Part shown: positions 1 to 6,074 of the stretch, one piece after another
Layout of the letters: each line of letters starts with the position of its first letter
Numbering within the stretch: position 1 is the stretch's first letter
NCBI GenBank assembly: GCA_946183335.1
Contig: CAMGZN010000017.1
Span: 1-15,060 of the forward strand
Direction of reading: 5' to 3'
Length of the DNA: 15,060 nucleotides
DNA from: an uncultured Caryophanales bacterium
Lineage (GTDB): Bacteria > Bacillota_I > Bacilli_A > RFN20 > CAG-826
The notes under the pieces: generated by a model
Database searches by the model: none
Told to the model about the DNA's origin: nothing
What the model saw: the letters and a program-made list of their open reading frames with translations, nothing else
Program-made: the position numbers and the translations under genes

Positions 1-1356
1 AGAGGATTTTGTTGCTTTTTTAACGTATTTATTGGTTGTTTTAAGAATTTTACGTTTATTTTTCTTACTGAGTTTAGAGAAGATGACGATAACGATGATT
101 AAAGCCACCACTGCCACACCAGCAATAATTGCGATGGTTTTAACATCGAGTTTCTTGCTATCATCCTTTGGATAAACTGGTGTGTCATTGCCTTTCGCGA
201 TGACATCGCTACTTGGTTTAGCTGAACCAGTTGGATGATTTAAATCATCGGATGTTCCCCAGATGTAATCAGCCCATTGAGGGAAATCAATAAATGGGTT
301 TCTATTGTGTGAGAAATTACGATACAAAAGATTATTACGATGAATCTCAAAAGAATCGACTGGGTCGAGCTTATTCCACTCTAAAAGATCTTGAAGAATA
401 CCAATTTTTCCAGTTTCACTTTGTGTGGATGAATAACCTTCATCTTGCCAACTTGTAACATCGTTAACAATTGCCAAATTTGGATTAGATGAGTCAATTG
501 TTTCTCCAGTGGCTTCAAGATAGTTATAACGAGCCATCATGTAGAAGACTGCACGAGCAATATCGCCTTTATCGCTATCTTGCGGTTCGAAAACTTTTAC
601 TGAACCGCCAAGTCGTTTGGAATAACCTAATTTATTACCGCTTAAATATGAATATGTTGTTCCAGCATCTTCAATTAACGAACTGCTATCAACATTACCA
701 TAATAGAAATTACTATGTAATTTATTAACATAACCATTACCGGCCATAAGGTGCATCATATCACCCCTAGCGCCAACGTTACTCGTTTGCGTTTCAAAAC
801 CTAAAGATTTTGGCCAAACGTGTTCTTGGTTGATTCCATAGTTCTTTTGAGAGTGGTCAGACCAAGCTTTTGTGCCGTTATCTTTATCGCGGTTTACATA
901 TAAAGCGTGAACGTAAGGATCACTTCCACGATCTTTTTCGACACTTGAACCATAAACATAACCAATAATTTTATTTGTCGAAGGATTATATCCTTCAATT
1001 TCACTAGCTGGAGATTTGGTCCAGTCACGATCGATAATTTCATATGCTTGCCAGACTTGGGTTGTACCACTAGCTCCATAAGCATAAGGAGTATGACCTT
1101 CTTTTAGAACAGGTTTTAGGTTCTTTAATAAGTTTGTGCCTTGTAATTCAGATTCGCTTTTACTATCTAAACCAGCATAGTATTCGCGAATCTTTTCATC
1201 CTCAACATCATTTAAATCTATTTCTGTTGGAACCTTCACCGCATTCTTTTGAACATAAAGATCAAAAGCTTGTGCAACACCAACCTTGGAACTGCTTTGA
1301 GTTGAGACAAAACAGAACGAGAATGTAAGTAATAATGGGACAATAAATTTCTTCAT
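1..1356 (-). CDS. Secreted membrane-anchored endonuclease I (EndA family), 3' end cut by window edge
   Basis: The reading frame is open for 452 codons from ATG at 1356 to the left edge, so the C-terminus is missing. A GGAGG ribosome-binding site lies 7 bases upstream. Residues 1-30 form a signal peptide. The core carries the His-Me finger signature of the endonuclease I family: NQEHVWPKSLGF (about 176-187, with His179 as expected catalytic base), GDMMHLMAGNGYVN (198-211, Asn211 as metal ligand) and RNFSHNRNPFIDFPQWADYIWG-like segment near 346-367. Residues 407-427 are one hydrophobic membrane span, followed by a Lys/Arg-rich tail, so the enzyme should face outwards while anchored by its C-terminus. 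Expected role from the family: non-specific degradation of extracellular DNA or RNA. The permease gene ends 54 bases upstream. A TATACT element (1375-1380) could be a -10 box, but no good -35 is seen. Confidence 0.88.
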   Translation of the reverse strand, partial: MKKFIVPLLLTFSFCFVSTQSSSKVGVAQAFDLYVQKNAVKVPTEIDLNDVEDEKIREYYAGLDSKSESELQGTNLLKNLKPVLKEGHTPYAYGASGTTQVWQAYEIIDRDWTKSPASEIEGYNPSTNKIIGYVYGSSVEKDRGSDPYVHALYVNRDKDNGTKAWSDHSQKNYGINQEHVWPKSLGFETQTSNVGARGDMMHLMAGNGYVNKLHSNFYYGNVDSSSLIEDAGTTYSYLSGNKLGYSKRLGGSVKVFEPQDSDKGDIARAVFYMMARYNYLEATGETIDSSNPNLAIVNDVTSWQDEGYSSTQSETGKIGILQDLLEWNKLDPVDSFEIHRNNLLYRNFSHNRNPFIDFPQWADYIWGTSDDLNHPTGSAKPSSDVIAKGNDTPVYPKDDSKKLDVKTIAIIAGVAVVALIIVIVIFSKLSKKNKRKILKTTNKYVKKATKSS

Positions 1357-1384
1357 TAGAAAGCCTCCACTTATAGTATAGTTT

Positions 1385-1404
1385 ATTTTCAAAATATTGA
1401 AAAT
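1385..1404. repeat. Perfect 8-bp inverted repeat between the permease and endonuclease genes
   Basis: ATTTTCAA and TTGAAAAT are separated by 4 bases. It follows the permease stop (1411) on the minus strand and precedes the nuclease TATACT element. It lacks a following T-run on the minus strand, so it is a weak terminator or a possible operator. In AT-rich DNA it may have no function. Confidence 0.35.
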
Positions 1405-1410
1405 AATTAG

Positions 1411-2313
1411 TTAAATTAATCCAGCGAGTAGATTAAGAATCATTCCGACGAAAACTAGCGAAACAGCGATTGTTAATTGAACTTTATTATGTGCTTTGAA
1501 AAACAAAACTGTTGCGAACGAAACGATAATGAAATCTAGTCCAACGATAACGTTCACGATTGCTGGAACAGAATTCGCGTATGAAAGCGCAGTATAGCGA
1601 AAGATTGTTAATAAAGCGTTAAAAACAGCTCCGATAAAGATGTAGACGTGATCGATAAAACGAATATGTCCAAGTTCTTTAAGATTCCTTGTACATAGTG
1701 AGGCCACCGCCATTGATACAAAACAAATTAACATCTGATGGAATGAAATAACATCGGATGGAATATGGCTTAGTTTAAGTTTCACTATGAGGAGTAAAAA
1801 CGCATAAGCAATTGTTGAAACAGCCGCGAAGGTAATCCACATTGATTTCGCGCTTTTATTCATCTTTTTGTTAAATATAACAAACATAATCGTTCCAATG
1901 AAACACAAAAGCCCAATTGAATAAAGAGTAATATTAAGTGGTTTTCCTCCGTTCGTGACACTCATGAACATGAAAATCATGAACAAAGAATTCGACAAGA
2001 AAAGTGTTCCTGATGCGACAAAGTTGGTGAATGTTTCTAGGTTAGTTCGCTTAATCGCAAGAAAATAAAAGAACCAGTCAATCGCAGTTAAAGCTCCAAC
2101 GATACCAATCCAGAGCCAATCTTCACCGCTTAAGTTATATAAAGTTGGAACATGACCCAAAACTAATGCGATAAGAAAACAAGCAATCACAATAAAGAAT
2201 GATTTCACCGTCGCATTTGTTAACGCCGAAGCATGATTTGCGCCAAGACGATTAAAAATCGTGTTTCCTGCGGAAGCAAATAAAGCTAGAAAGGCAAATA
2301 GAATATATTCCAT
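1411..2313 (-). CDS. EamA/DMT-family transporter
   Basis: The 300-residue protein is almost entirely hydrophobic, with about ten predicted membrane helices in two similar halves (roughly 1-150 and 155-300), the layout of the drug/metabolite transporter superfamily. The first helix carries a SAGNTIFNRLGAN segment typical of the EamA N-terminal half, and charged loops such as NKKMNKSAK (148-156) separate the halves. Substrate cannot be told from sequence; relatives export amino acids, metabolites or drugs. The start is ATG at 2313, but no clear ribosome-binding site precedes it: the 3' arm of the tRNA-Ser terminator hairpin ends only about 17 bases upstream. It may be expressed by read-through from the tRNA genes or from a promoter I cannot see. 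Confidence 0.85.
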   Translation of the reverse strand: MEYILFAFLALFASAGNTIFNRLGANHASALTNATVKSFFIVIACFLIALVLGHVPTLYNLSGEDWLWIGIVGALTAIDWFFYFLAIKRTNLETFTNFVASGTLFLSNSLFMIFMFMSVTNGGKPLNITLYSIGLLCFIGTIMFVIFNKKMNKSAKSMWITFAAVSTIAYAFLLLIVKLKLSHIPSDVISFHQMLICFVSMAVASLCTRNLKELGHIRFIDHVYIFIGAVFNALLTIFRYTALSYANSVPAIVNVIVGLDFIIVSFATVLFFKAHNKVQLTIAVSLVFVGMILNLLAGLI

Positions 2314-2323
2314 GGATTTAATT

Positions 2324-2349
2324 AAAGAAAACCCCGGGATTCCAGGGTT
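2324..2349 (-). terminator. Terminator after tRNA-Ser
   Basis: On the minus strand AACCCTGG pairs with CCGGGGTT-type bases around a short AATC loop (8 pairs, one G-U), followed by TTCTTT. It directly follows the tRNA-Ser gene and sits just upstream of the permease start. Confidence 0.6.
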
Positions 2350-2360
2350 ATACGTTCGGG

Positions 2361-2448
2361 CGGAGATTTAGAGATTCGAACTCTAGCGGGACTTGCATCC
2401 CCTATCGGTTTTCAAGACCGACCCCTTCAACCACTTGGGTAAATCTCC
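2361..2448 (-). tRNA. tRNA-Ser(UGA)
   Basis: An 88-base tRNA with a long variable arm, as expected for serine. The acceptor stem GGAGATT/AATCTCC is perfect, the discriminator is G, the anticodon loop is CTTGAAA with anticodon TGA (2412-2414), and the T-arm AGAG-TTCGAAT-CTCT is normal. CCA is not encoded: CCC follows the discriminator, so the 3' end must be completed by CCA-adding enzyme. Confidence 0.93.
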
Positions 2449-2454
2449 ATCGGG

Positions 2455-2526
2455 TGGACCCAGTAGATCCTGACACTACAACCAGTCGGTTATGAGCCGA
2501 ATGCTCTTCCTTTGAGCTATGGGTCC
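2455..2526 (-). tRNA. tRNA-Ile2(CAU)-like gene with aberrant T-arm
   Basis: Acceptor GGACCCA/TGGGTCC with discriminator A, D-arm GCTC...GAGC, and anticodon loop CTCATAA with anticodon CAT. The GGACC acceptor and CGGCTCATAACCG arm resemble tRNA-Ile2, whose C34 is modified to lysidine to read AUA; the window has a separate, normal elongator tRNA-Met. The T-arm reads GTAG-TGTCAGGAT-CTAC: the near-universal G53-C61 pair is T-T, T54 is G and A58 is G. CCA is not encoded. It may be a decayed copy or an unusual functional tRNA. Confidence 0.75.
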
Positions 2527-2567
2527 AGTTCGTGTCGCCTAGTAATATAACACAAAAACGTGTTTGT

Positions 2568-2715
2568 TTATACAAAAATTTGATTGAGGTAATCATGGTG
2601 TCGAATTTGAAGTGGAGTTGAAGAACATAACGAATTGCAACCAGCAAATGTTTCTTCACCAATTGATGTTAAGTTTAACTTGATGTTATTAAAGTAAATA
2701 TATCGTACAAAATTT
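2568..2715 (-). pseudogene. Remnant of a BspA-type leucine-rich-repeat (LRR_5) surface protein
   Basis: An open frame of about 49 codons between stops on the minus strand encodes FNNIKLNLTSIGEETFAG followed by CNSL (positions about 2628-2693). LTSIGEETFAGCNSL is a near-consensus match to the repeat unit of BspA-like leucine-rich-repeat proteins, which are large extracellular proteins built from many such units. After this one unit the frame drifts into unrelated sequence and stops at 2568. There is no start codon context, no ribosome-binding site and no second repeat, so it is read as a fragment left by deletion, lying between two aberrant tRNA-like genes. Confidence 0.55.
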
Positions 2716-2726
2716 AACTATAAAGT

Positions 2727-2800
2727 CGGGACGTAGCGCAACTTGGTAGCACACTACCTTGTGGTAATGGTTGTCAGTTCAAATCTAATCGTTCCGACCA
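2727..2800 (+). tRNA. tRNA-Pro-like gene with shortened anticodon loop (probable pseudo-tRNA)
   Basis: The ends match tRNA-Pro: acceptor CGGGACG/CGTTCCG, discriminator A, encoded CCA, and D-arm GTAGCGC-AACTTGGTA closely like the intact tRNA-Pro at 5959-6035. The T-loop TTCAAAT is normal. The total is 74 bases against 77 for the intact gene. With a standard 5-base variable loop, CTACC pairs with GGTAA and leaves only TTGT as loop, so three anticodon-loop bases are missing. A His(GUG) reading would need a 2-base variable loop and mispaired stem. A T6 run follows at once. No convincing promoter is seen. Confidence 0.6.
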
Positions 2801-2810
2801 TTTTTTAAAT

Positions 2811-2836
2811 AAAAAAGGATTGTTCAAAACAATCCA
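2811..2836 (-). terminator. Terminator of the 255-residue protein gene
   Basis: On the minus strand GGATTGTT-TTG-AACAATCC forms a perfect 8-bp stem followed by TTTTTT. It lies 28 bases after the stop codon at 2864 and between two convergent transcripts. Confidence 0.85.
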
Positions 2837-2863
2837 TAATTTGATTTTAGGTCTAAAGATAGA

Positions 2864-3631
2864 TTAATTTGGCGTTGATACAAACGTAAAACGATGACCA
2901 ATGTAATCAATATCTTCAGCTAAGTTTGGCCAATAGAAGATACATAAATGGCGTCGATATTCAGAAACAATTTCCTTATCAACGTAACGAGCACGTGGCT
3001 TTAAGAAAATAGGTCCAATATGGAGACAATTAAAATAGGTCCAACATTTCTTATGTATATAGGTCGAGATTTGATGATAACAGGTTAGGTTTCCGTAATC
3101 AGGCGTTCCAAAATAGAAATAATCAACTTTTCTAGCTTGAGGATCAAGGCCTTGAACCATTGTTCGTTCAAAAACAGCCATAATTACATCCCTGTTATTA
3201 TTTAACTCATCATTGGCTTTTTTAATTTTGTCTTTATAAGCAAATGTGAGTTCCATTGTATTCATTCGCTTTGTGCCTGTACCGTCAGTTGTTCCATCGC
3301 CAAAATGATTTAAAAGAATCGTATCGAGTGTTTCTTGACTTACACCTTTTGAGCGAAGGAATTCAATGAAGCTAGTGATCTCTTCACTATGGACTTCATT
3401 TGAATGGCCCATTTTAACAGAAATGTTTCGTACTTGGTCATGCCACTTAATGTAAATATCTGGTTTATAAACATCATCATACTGCTTTGATTCGATAACA
3501 TCATTGGCGCTTGCGCCTGGAAAAATCATCCGAATCATCGTTTGAAGATTGAGGTTAATTTCACACAATTTTTTACCATCAATCGAACCCGCAATTTGAA
3601 GTTCATTTAATAATCCGTTATTTGAAGGCAT
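2864..3631 (-). CDS. Uncharacterised 255-residue protein, possible PD-(D/E)xK-like nuclease
   Basis: A complete gene: ATG at 3631 with AGGAGG 8 bases upstream and a strong terminator downstream. I do not recognise the family with confidence. It has no signal peptide or membrane span, so it is probably cytoplasmic. Residues 55-75 read YKPDIYIKWHDQVRNISVKMG: a Pro-Asp, a 12-residue gap and a beta-strand ending in xVK resembles the PD-(D/E)xK nuclease core, except that Ser71 stands where Asp/Glu is usual. HSNEVHSEE (76-84) follows directly. The C-terminal half has several aromatic and Cys residues (YHQISTYIHKKCW, 185-197) and ends with a short beta-rich stretch. It is monocistronic, between tRNA genes, a common place for acquired genes, though its codon use looks like its neighbours. 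Confidence 0.6.
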   Translation of the reverse strand: MPSNNGLLNELQIAGSIDGKKLCEINLNLQTMIRMIFPGASANDVIESKQYDDVYKPDIYIKWHDQVRNISVKMGHSNEVHSEEITSFIEFLRSKGVSQETLDTILLNHFGDGTTDGTGTKRMNTMELTFAYKDKIKKANDELNNNRDVIMAVFERTMVQGLDPQARKVDYFYFGTPDYGNLTCYHQISTYIHKKCWTYFNCLHIGPIFLKPRARYVDKEIVSEYRRHLCIFYWPNLAEDIDYIGHRFTFVSTPN

Positions 3632-3796
3632 GTTTTTATCCTCCTTTCACTATTTAAATGCGTTAAAATTTCAAAAAAGTGTTCATTTGAGTTTCTTAAA
3701 ATATTTTATTTATAAAATTTTTTATTTTTTTATACCTGGGACACTTTTTCATATTACATCTGGCTGTTTGGAAGTTCATTTTATCGATTTTTCATA

Positions 3797-3828
3797 TAAA
3801 AAAATCTCTCTTTTTATTTTGAGAGATT
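3797..3828 (-). terminator. Terminator after tRNA-Ala/tRNA-Met
   Basis: On the minus strand AATCTCTC and GAGAGATT form an 8-bp stem around a 10-base AT loop, followed by a T-run (3797-3804). It ends the tRNA-Ala/tRNA-Met transcript. The remaining spacer 3640-3796 is very AT-rich and shows nothing else I can support. Confidence 0.8.
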
Positions 3829-3837
3829 GATGTATTT

Positions 3838-3914
3838 TGGTAGCTGAGGAGGGACTTGAACCCCCGACCTTGAAGGTATGAACTTCCTGCTCTAGCCAGC
3901 TGAGCTACTCAGCC
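3838..3914 (-). tRNA. tRNA-Met(CAU), elongator
   Basis: A 77-base tRNA with encoded CCA. Acceptor GGCTGAG/CTCAGCT, D-arm AGCTCAGCTGGCTAGAGC, anticodon loop TTCATAC (anticodon CAT) and T-arm GGGGG-TTCAAGT-CCCTC. It closely resembles the Bacillus elongator tRNA-Met and lacks the C1-A72 mismatch of initiator tRNA. Confidence 0.93.
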
Positions 3915-3920
3915 AAATTT

Positions 3921-3996
3921 TGGTGGATCTGAAGAGGATCGAACTCTCTACCTTCTGAATGCAAATCAGACGCTCTCCCAAGTGAGCTACAGACCC
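3921..3996 (-). tRNA. tRNA-Ala(UGC)
   Basis: A 76-base tRNA with encoded CCA: acceptor GGGTCTG/CAGATCC, anticodon stem TCTGA/TCAGA around TTTGCAT (anticodon TGC), T-loop TTCGATC. It is six bases upstream of tRNA-Met on the same strand, so the two share one transcript. Confidence 0.94.
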
Positions 3997-4007
3997 AGCG
4001 CAAAATA

Positions 4008-4035
4008 ATTATACATAGTTATTTGCAATAAACAA
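4008..4035 (-). promoter_or_regulatory. Promoter for tRNA-Ala/tRNA-Met
   Basis: On the minus strand TTGTTT (4030-4035), 16 bases, then a perfect TATAAT (4008-4013); the predicted start is a few bases before the tRNA-Ala 5' end at 3996. No terminator is visible between the cysE stop (4060) and this promoter, so read-through from cysE is also possible. Confidence 0.6.
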
Positions 4036-4059
4036 CAGAAATTTTGCTTGTCTTTACGC

Positions 4060-4764
4060 TCACTTGTGAGAGCGCATAATCAGTTCTGGTTTTGGGTTTT
4101 TAACGGTCGTGTGGGATGGAATGTCCTCACGAATATAAGTATTTGATCCAACAATGACATCATCACCAACTTTAATATCACCTAGAATTGTCGCATTCGC
4201 GTAAATAGTCACATTATTTCCAATTGTTGGGTGACGTTTCACTCCATGAATATCTGTAGCGTTTGTAACGCTAATCGCACCTAAAGTTACTCCTTGATAC
4301 AAAACAGCACGCTTACCAATGACTGTGGTTTCACCAATAACAATACCAGTTCCGTGATCGATAAAGAACGGTACACCAATCTTTGCGGCTGGGTGAATAT
4401 CAATCCCAGTTTTACTATGAGCTTCTTCAGAAATAATTCGGGCGCACAGCTTGTAGCCCATTTCATAAAGAAGATGGGCAATACGATAGTAAACTATCGC
4501 TTTAAAACCTGGGTAAGCATAGACAACTTCTTCTTCACTATCCACTGCCGGATCACTTTCCATAAAGAAAGAGAGGTCTTGTTCAAGATCTTTTTTTATT
4601 GAATCAAGACCTCTGATAAAGTCTTTTGAGTCAAGACAACCTAAACAAGATAGACAACTAGAAATCGAACTTTCGTTTTCACTTGGATGAGGAACAATAA
4701 AAAGAGCTTTAATTGATTCTTCAATAAGTTTTAAGATTTGTTCGTAATTTCTTTTTTCTACCAT
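4060..4764 (-). CDS. cysE: Serine O-acetyltransferase
   Basis: Transfers acetyl from acetyl-CoA to serine, giving O-acetylserine for cysteine synthesis; cytoplasmic. The 234-residue protein has an alpha-helical N-terminal domain (1-115) and a left-handed beta-helix of hexapeptide repeats (118-215). Catalytic landmarks are present: DIHPAAKIG (122-130), DHGTGIVIGET (136-146, His137) and KRHPTIG (176-182, His178). The start ATG overlaps the cysK stop by 7 bases, with AAGGAG upstream, so the two genes are translationally coupled. Oddities: a Cys cluster CLSCLGC at 37-43 not usual in this enzyme, and a C-terminus ending in Lys instead of the Ile that inserts into CysK in the classic cysteine synthase complex. 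Confidence 0.9.
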   Translation of the reverse strand: MVEKRNYEQILKLIEESIKALFIVPHPSENESSISSCLSCLGCLDSKDFIRGLDSIKKDLEQDLSFFMESDPAVDSEEEVVYAYPGFKAIVYYRIAHLLYEMGYKLCARIISEEAHSKTGIDIHPAAKIGVPFFIDHGTGIVIGETTVIGKRAVLYQGVTLGAISVTNATDIHGVKRHPTIGNNVTIYANATILGDIKVGDDVIVGSNTYIREDIPSHTTVKNPKPELIMRSHK

Positions 4765-5624
4765 TGATAGCGGTCTCCTTTATCTGGAAGAATGACCACA
4801 ATCTTCTTATTTGTAAGATTATGGCTAACGCTATAATTATACGCAGCTTTCAAGGCTGCGCCAGCACTAACTCCAACAAAGAAGCCTTGTTCGTGGAGGA
4901 TTTTTGCTCCTTCACGAGCTTCTTCGTATGAAACTGTGACGACATCTTTCAGATATTGTTTGGAGAAAATTGAAGGGATGAAGTTTGCTCCAATTCCTTC
5001 GATTTTGTGAGGATTTGCGACTCCTTTTGTGATTAATGGAGATTCAGTTGGTTCGACACCAATCACTTTCACTGGATTTCCTTTGTCATGGAAATATTTA
5101 GAAACTCCAGTAACTGTACCTCCAGTACCAATTCCGGCAAAAATATAGTCAGGATTTGCTAAGGATTTTTCAATTTGTGGAGCCGTAATCACAATATGTG
5201 ATTCGACATTGAGAGGTTGGTTAAACTGGTTAAATTCGAAAGAGTGAGGAATTTCAGTCAATAATTGCTGGACTTTTTCCTTACAAGCTTTCATTCCACC
5301 ACCATTAACTTCCACCAATGTGGCCCCATATTTTTTTATGAGATCTTTCCTTCCTTGCGACGCACTTACTGGAAGAACGATGATGGCTTTGTAACCAAAT
5401 TCTTTTTGGAAATAAGCTAAACCAATGCCGGTATTTCCACTTGTTGCTTCAATCACAACACTTTCTTTGGTTAACGTACCATCCTTTTTTAAAGAAGAAA
5501 GAATGTAATAGACGGGAATGTCTTTTACTGAACCGCTAGGATTAACGGATTCATCTTTGACGTAAAAGTGGTTTTTACTTCCGTCTACAAAAACTTCTTT
5601 AAGGTTTTCGTTTCCTAATTTCAT
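4758..5624 (-). CDS. cysK: Cysteine synthase (O-acetylserine sulfhydrylase)
   Basis: PLP enzyme making cysteine from O-acetylserine and sulfide. The fold-type II hallmarks are in order: NPSGSVKD (28-35, PLP lysine Lys34), EATSGNTG (59-66, binds the substrate carboxylate), GTGGT (166-170, phosphate loop) and GVSAGA (251-256, Ser253 at the pyridine nitrogen). At 288 residues it is shorter than the usual 300-310: the N-terminal IGNTPLV segment is absent, and the protein ends at DKGDRYQW. An in-frame TGA sits just upstream of the ATG at 5624, so the short N-terminus is real unless there is a sequence error. The ribosome-binding site is weak. First gene of the cysK-cysE operon; a TATAAT at 5680-5685 (minus) lacks a good -35. 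Cystathionine beta-synthase-like paralogues cannot be fully excluded. Confidence 0.88.
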   Translation of the reverse strand: MKLGNENLKEVFVDGSKNHFYVKDESVNPSGSVKDIPVYYILSSLKKDGTLTKESVVIEATSGNTGIGLAYFQKEFGYKAIIVLPVSASQGRKDLIKKYGATLVEVNGGGMKACKEKVQQLLTEIPHSFEFNQFNQPLNVESHIVITAPQIEKSLANPDYIFAGIGTGGTVTGVSKYFHDKGNPVKVIGVEPTESPLITKGVANPHKIEGIGANFIPSIFSKQYLKDVVTVSYEEAREGAKILHEQGFFVGVSAGAALKAAYNYSVSHNLTNKKIVVILPDKGDRYQW

Positions 5625-5688
5625 GGCGATATTTTTTCACACACTTTCAAATAGTGCAAATAATACGATAATTTCTCGAATTATATTA

Positions 5689-5717
5689 TTGAGATTTACT
5701 GACGCGAGTGATAAGAT
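5689..5717 (+). promoter_or_regulatory. Promoter for the tRNA-Cys/Arg/Pro operon
   Basis: TTGAGA (5689-5694), a 17-base spacer and TAAGAT (5712-5717). The predicted start falls just before the tRNA-Cys 5' end at 5728. It lies in the 103-base divergent region shared with cysK. Confidence 0.55.
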
Positions 5718-5727
5718 AATTGCCGCT

Positions 5728-5801
5728 GGTTCCATAGCCAAGTGGTAAGGCAATTGACTGCAACTCAATGAGCGTCAGTTCAACTCTGACTGGAACCTCC
5801 A
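5728..5801 (+). tRNA. tRNA-Cys(GCA)
   Basis: A 74-base tRNA with encoded CCA: acceptor GGTTCCA/TGGAACC with discriminator T, as expected for cysteine, anticodon stem ATTGA/TCAAT around CTGCAAC (anticodon GCA), T-loop TTCAACT. First gene of a three-tRNA operon. Confidence 0.95.
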
Positions 5802-5852
5802 CTATTGTGCTTGAATAATTTAATTCAAAAGATTAAGATATTTAAGCCAAAT

Positions 5853-5929
5853 GCGCCTGTAGCTCAATTGGATAGAGTATATGACTACGAATCATAAGGT
5901 TGCACGTTCGATCCGTGTCAGGCGCGCCA
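5853..5929 (+). tRNA. tRNA-Arg(ACG)
   Basis: A 77-base tRNA with encoded CCA: acceptor GCGCCTG/CAGGCGC, discriminator G, anticodon stem TATGA/TCATA around CTACGAA (anticodon ACG, expected to be deaminated to inosine), T-loop TTCGATC. Its D-arm CTCAATTGGATAGAG (5863-5877) recurs in inverted orientation at 5933-5947. Confidence 0.95.
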
Positions 5930-5930
5930 A

Positions 5931-5955
5931 TCCTCTATCCAATTGAGTTAGAGGA
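5931..5955 (+). repeat. Spacer hairpin carrying an inverted copy of the tRNA-Arg D-arm
   Basis: TCCTCTA (5931-5937) and TAGAGGA (5949-5955) form a perfect 7-bp stem with an 11-base loop. Bases 5933-5947 are the exact reverse complement of 15 bases of the D-arm of the preceding tRNA-Arg. There is no T-run, so it is not a terminator. It could be a tRNA-derived remnant or a processing signal between tRNA-Arg and tRNA-Pro. Confidence 0.7.
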
Positions 5956-5958
5956 ACT

Positions 5959-6035
5959 CGGGATGTAGCGTAGCTTGGTATCGCGCTTCATTTGGGATGA
6001 AGAGGCCGCAGGTTCAAATCCTGTCATCCCGACCA
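5959..6035 (+). tRNA. tRNA-Pro(UGG)
   Basis: A 77-base tRNA with encoded CCA: acceptor CGGGATG/CATCCCG, anticodon stem CTTCA/TGAAG around TTTGGGA (anticodon TGG), T-arm GCAGG-TTCAAAT-CCTGT. Last gene of the operon, followed by a terminator. Confidence 0.95.
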
Positions 6036-6046
6036 AACAAAAGAAA

Positions 6047-6071
6047 AGTCCGAATTGATCGGGCTTTTTTT
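6047..6071 (+). terminator. Terminator of the tRNA-Cys/Arg/Pro operon
   Basis: AGTCCG and CGGGCT form a 6-bp stem (one G-U pair) with a 7-base loop, followed by a run of seven T. In the minus direction the stem has a mismatch, so it serves the convergent exporter operon poorly. Confidence 0.8.
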
Positions 6072-6074
6072 GTT

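Noticed and set aside
489..1328. Plus- and minus-strand short frames within the left end
   Set aside because: They are shadows of the endonuclease I gene, whose frame is continuous from 1356 to the edge with clear family motifs.
2402..2662. 86-codon minus-strand open frame
   Set aside because: It runs through tRNA-Ile2 and most of tRNA-Ser in an unrelated frame and has no ribosome-binding site or recognisable protein.
2727..2800. Reading as tRNA-His(GUG)
   Set aside because: It lacks G-1 and C73, the acceptor is that of tRNA-Pro, and a 7-base loop would need a 2-base variable loop and a mispaired anticodon stem.
5625..5727. T-box or other riboswitch upstream of cysK
   Set aside because: Only 103 bases are available, no T-box sequence or terminator hairpin is present, and tRNA-Cys starts divergently at the end of it.
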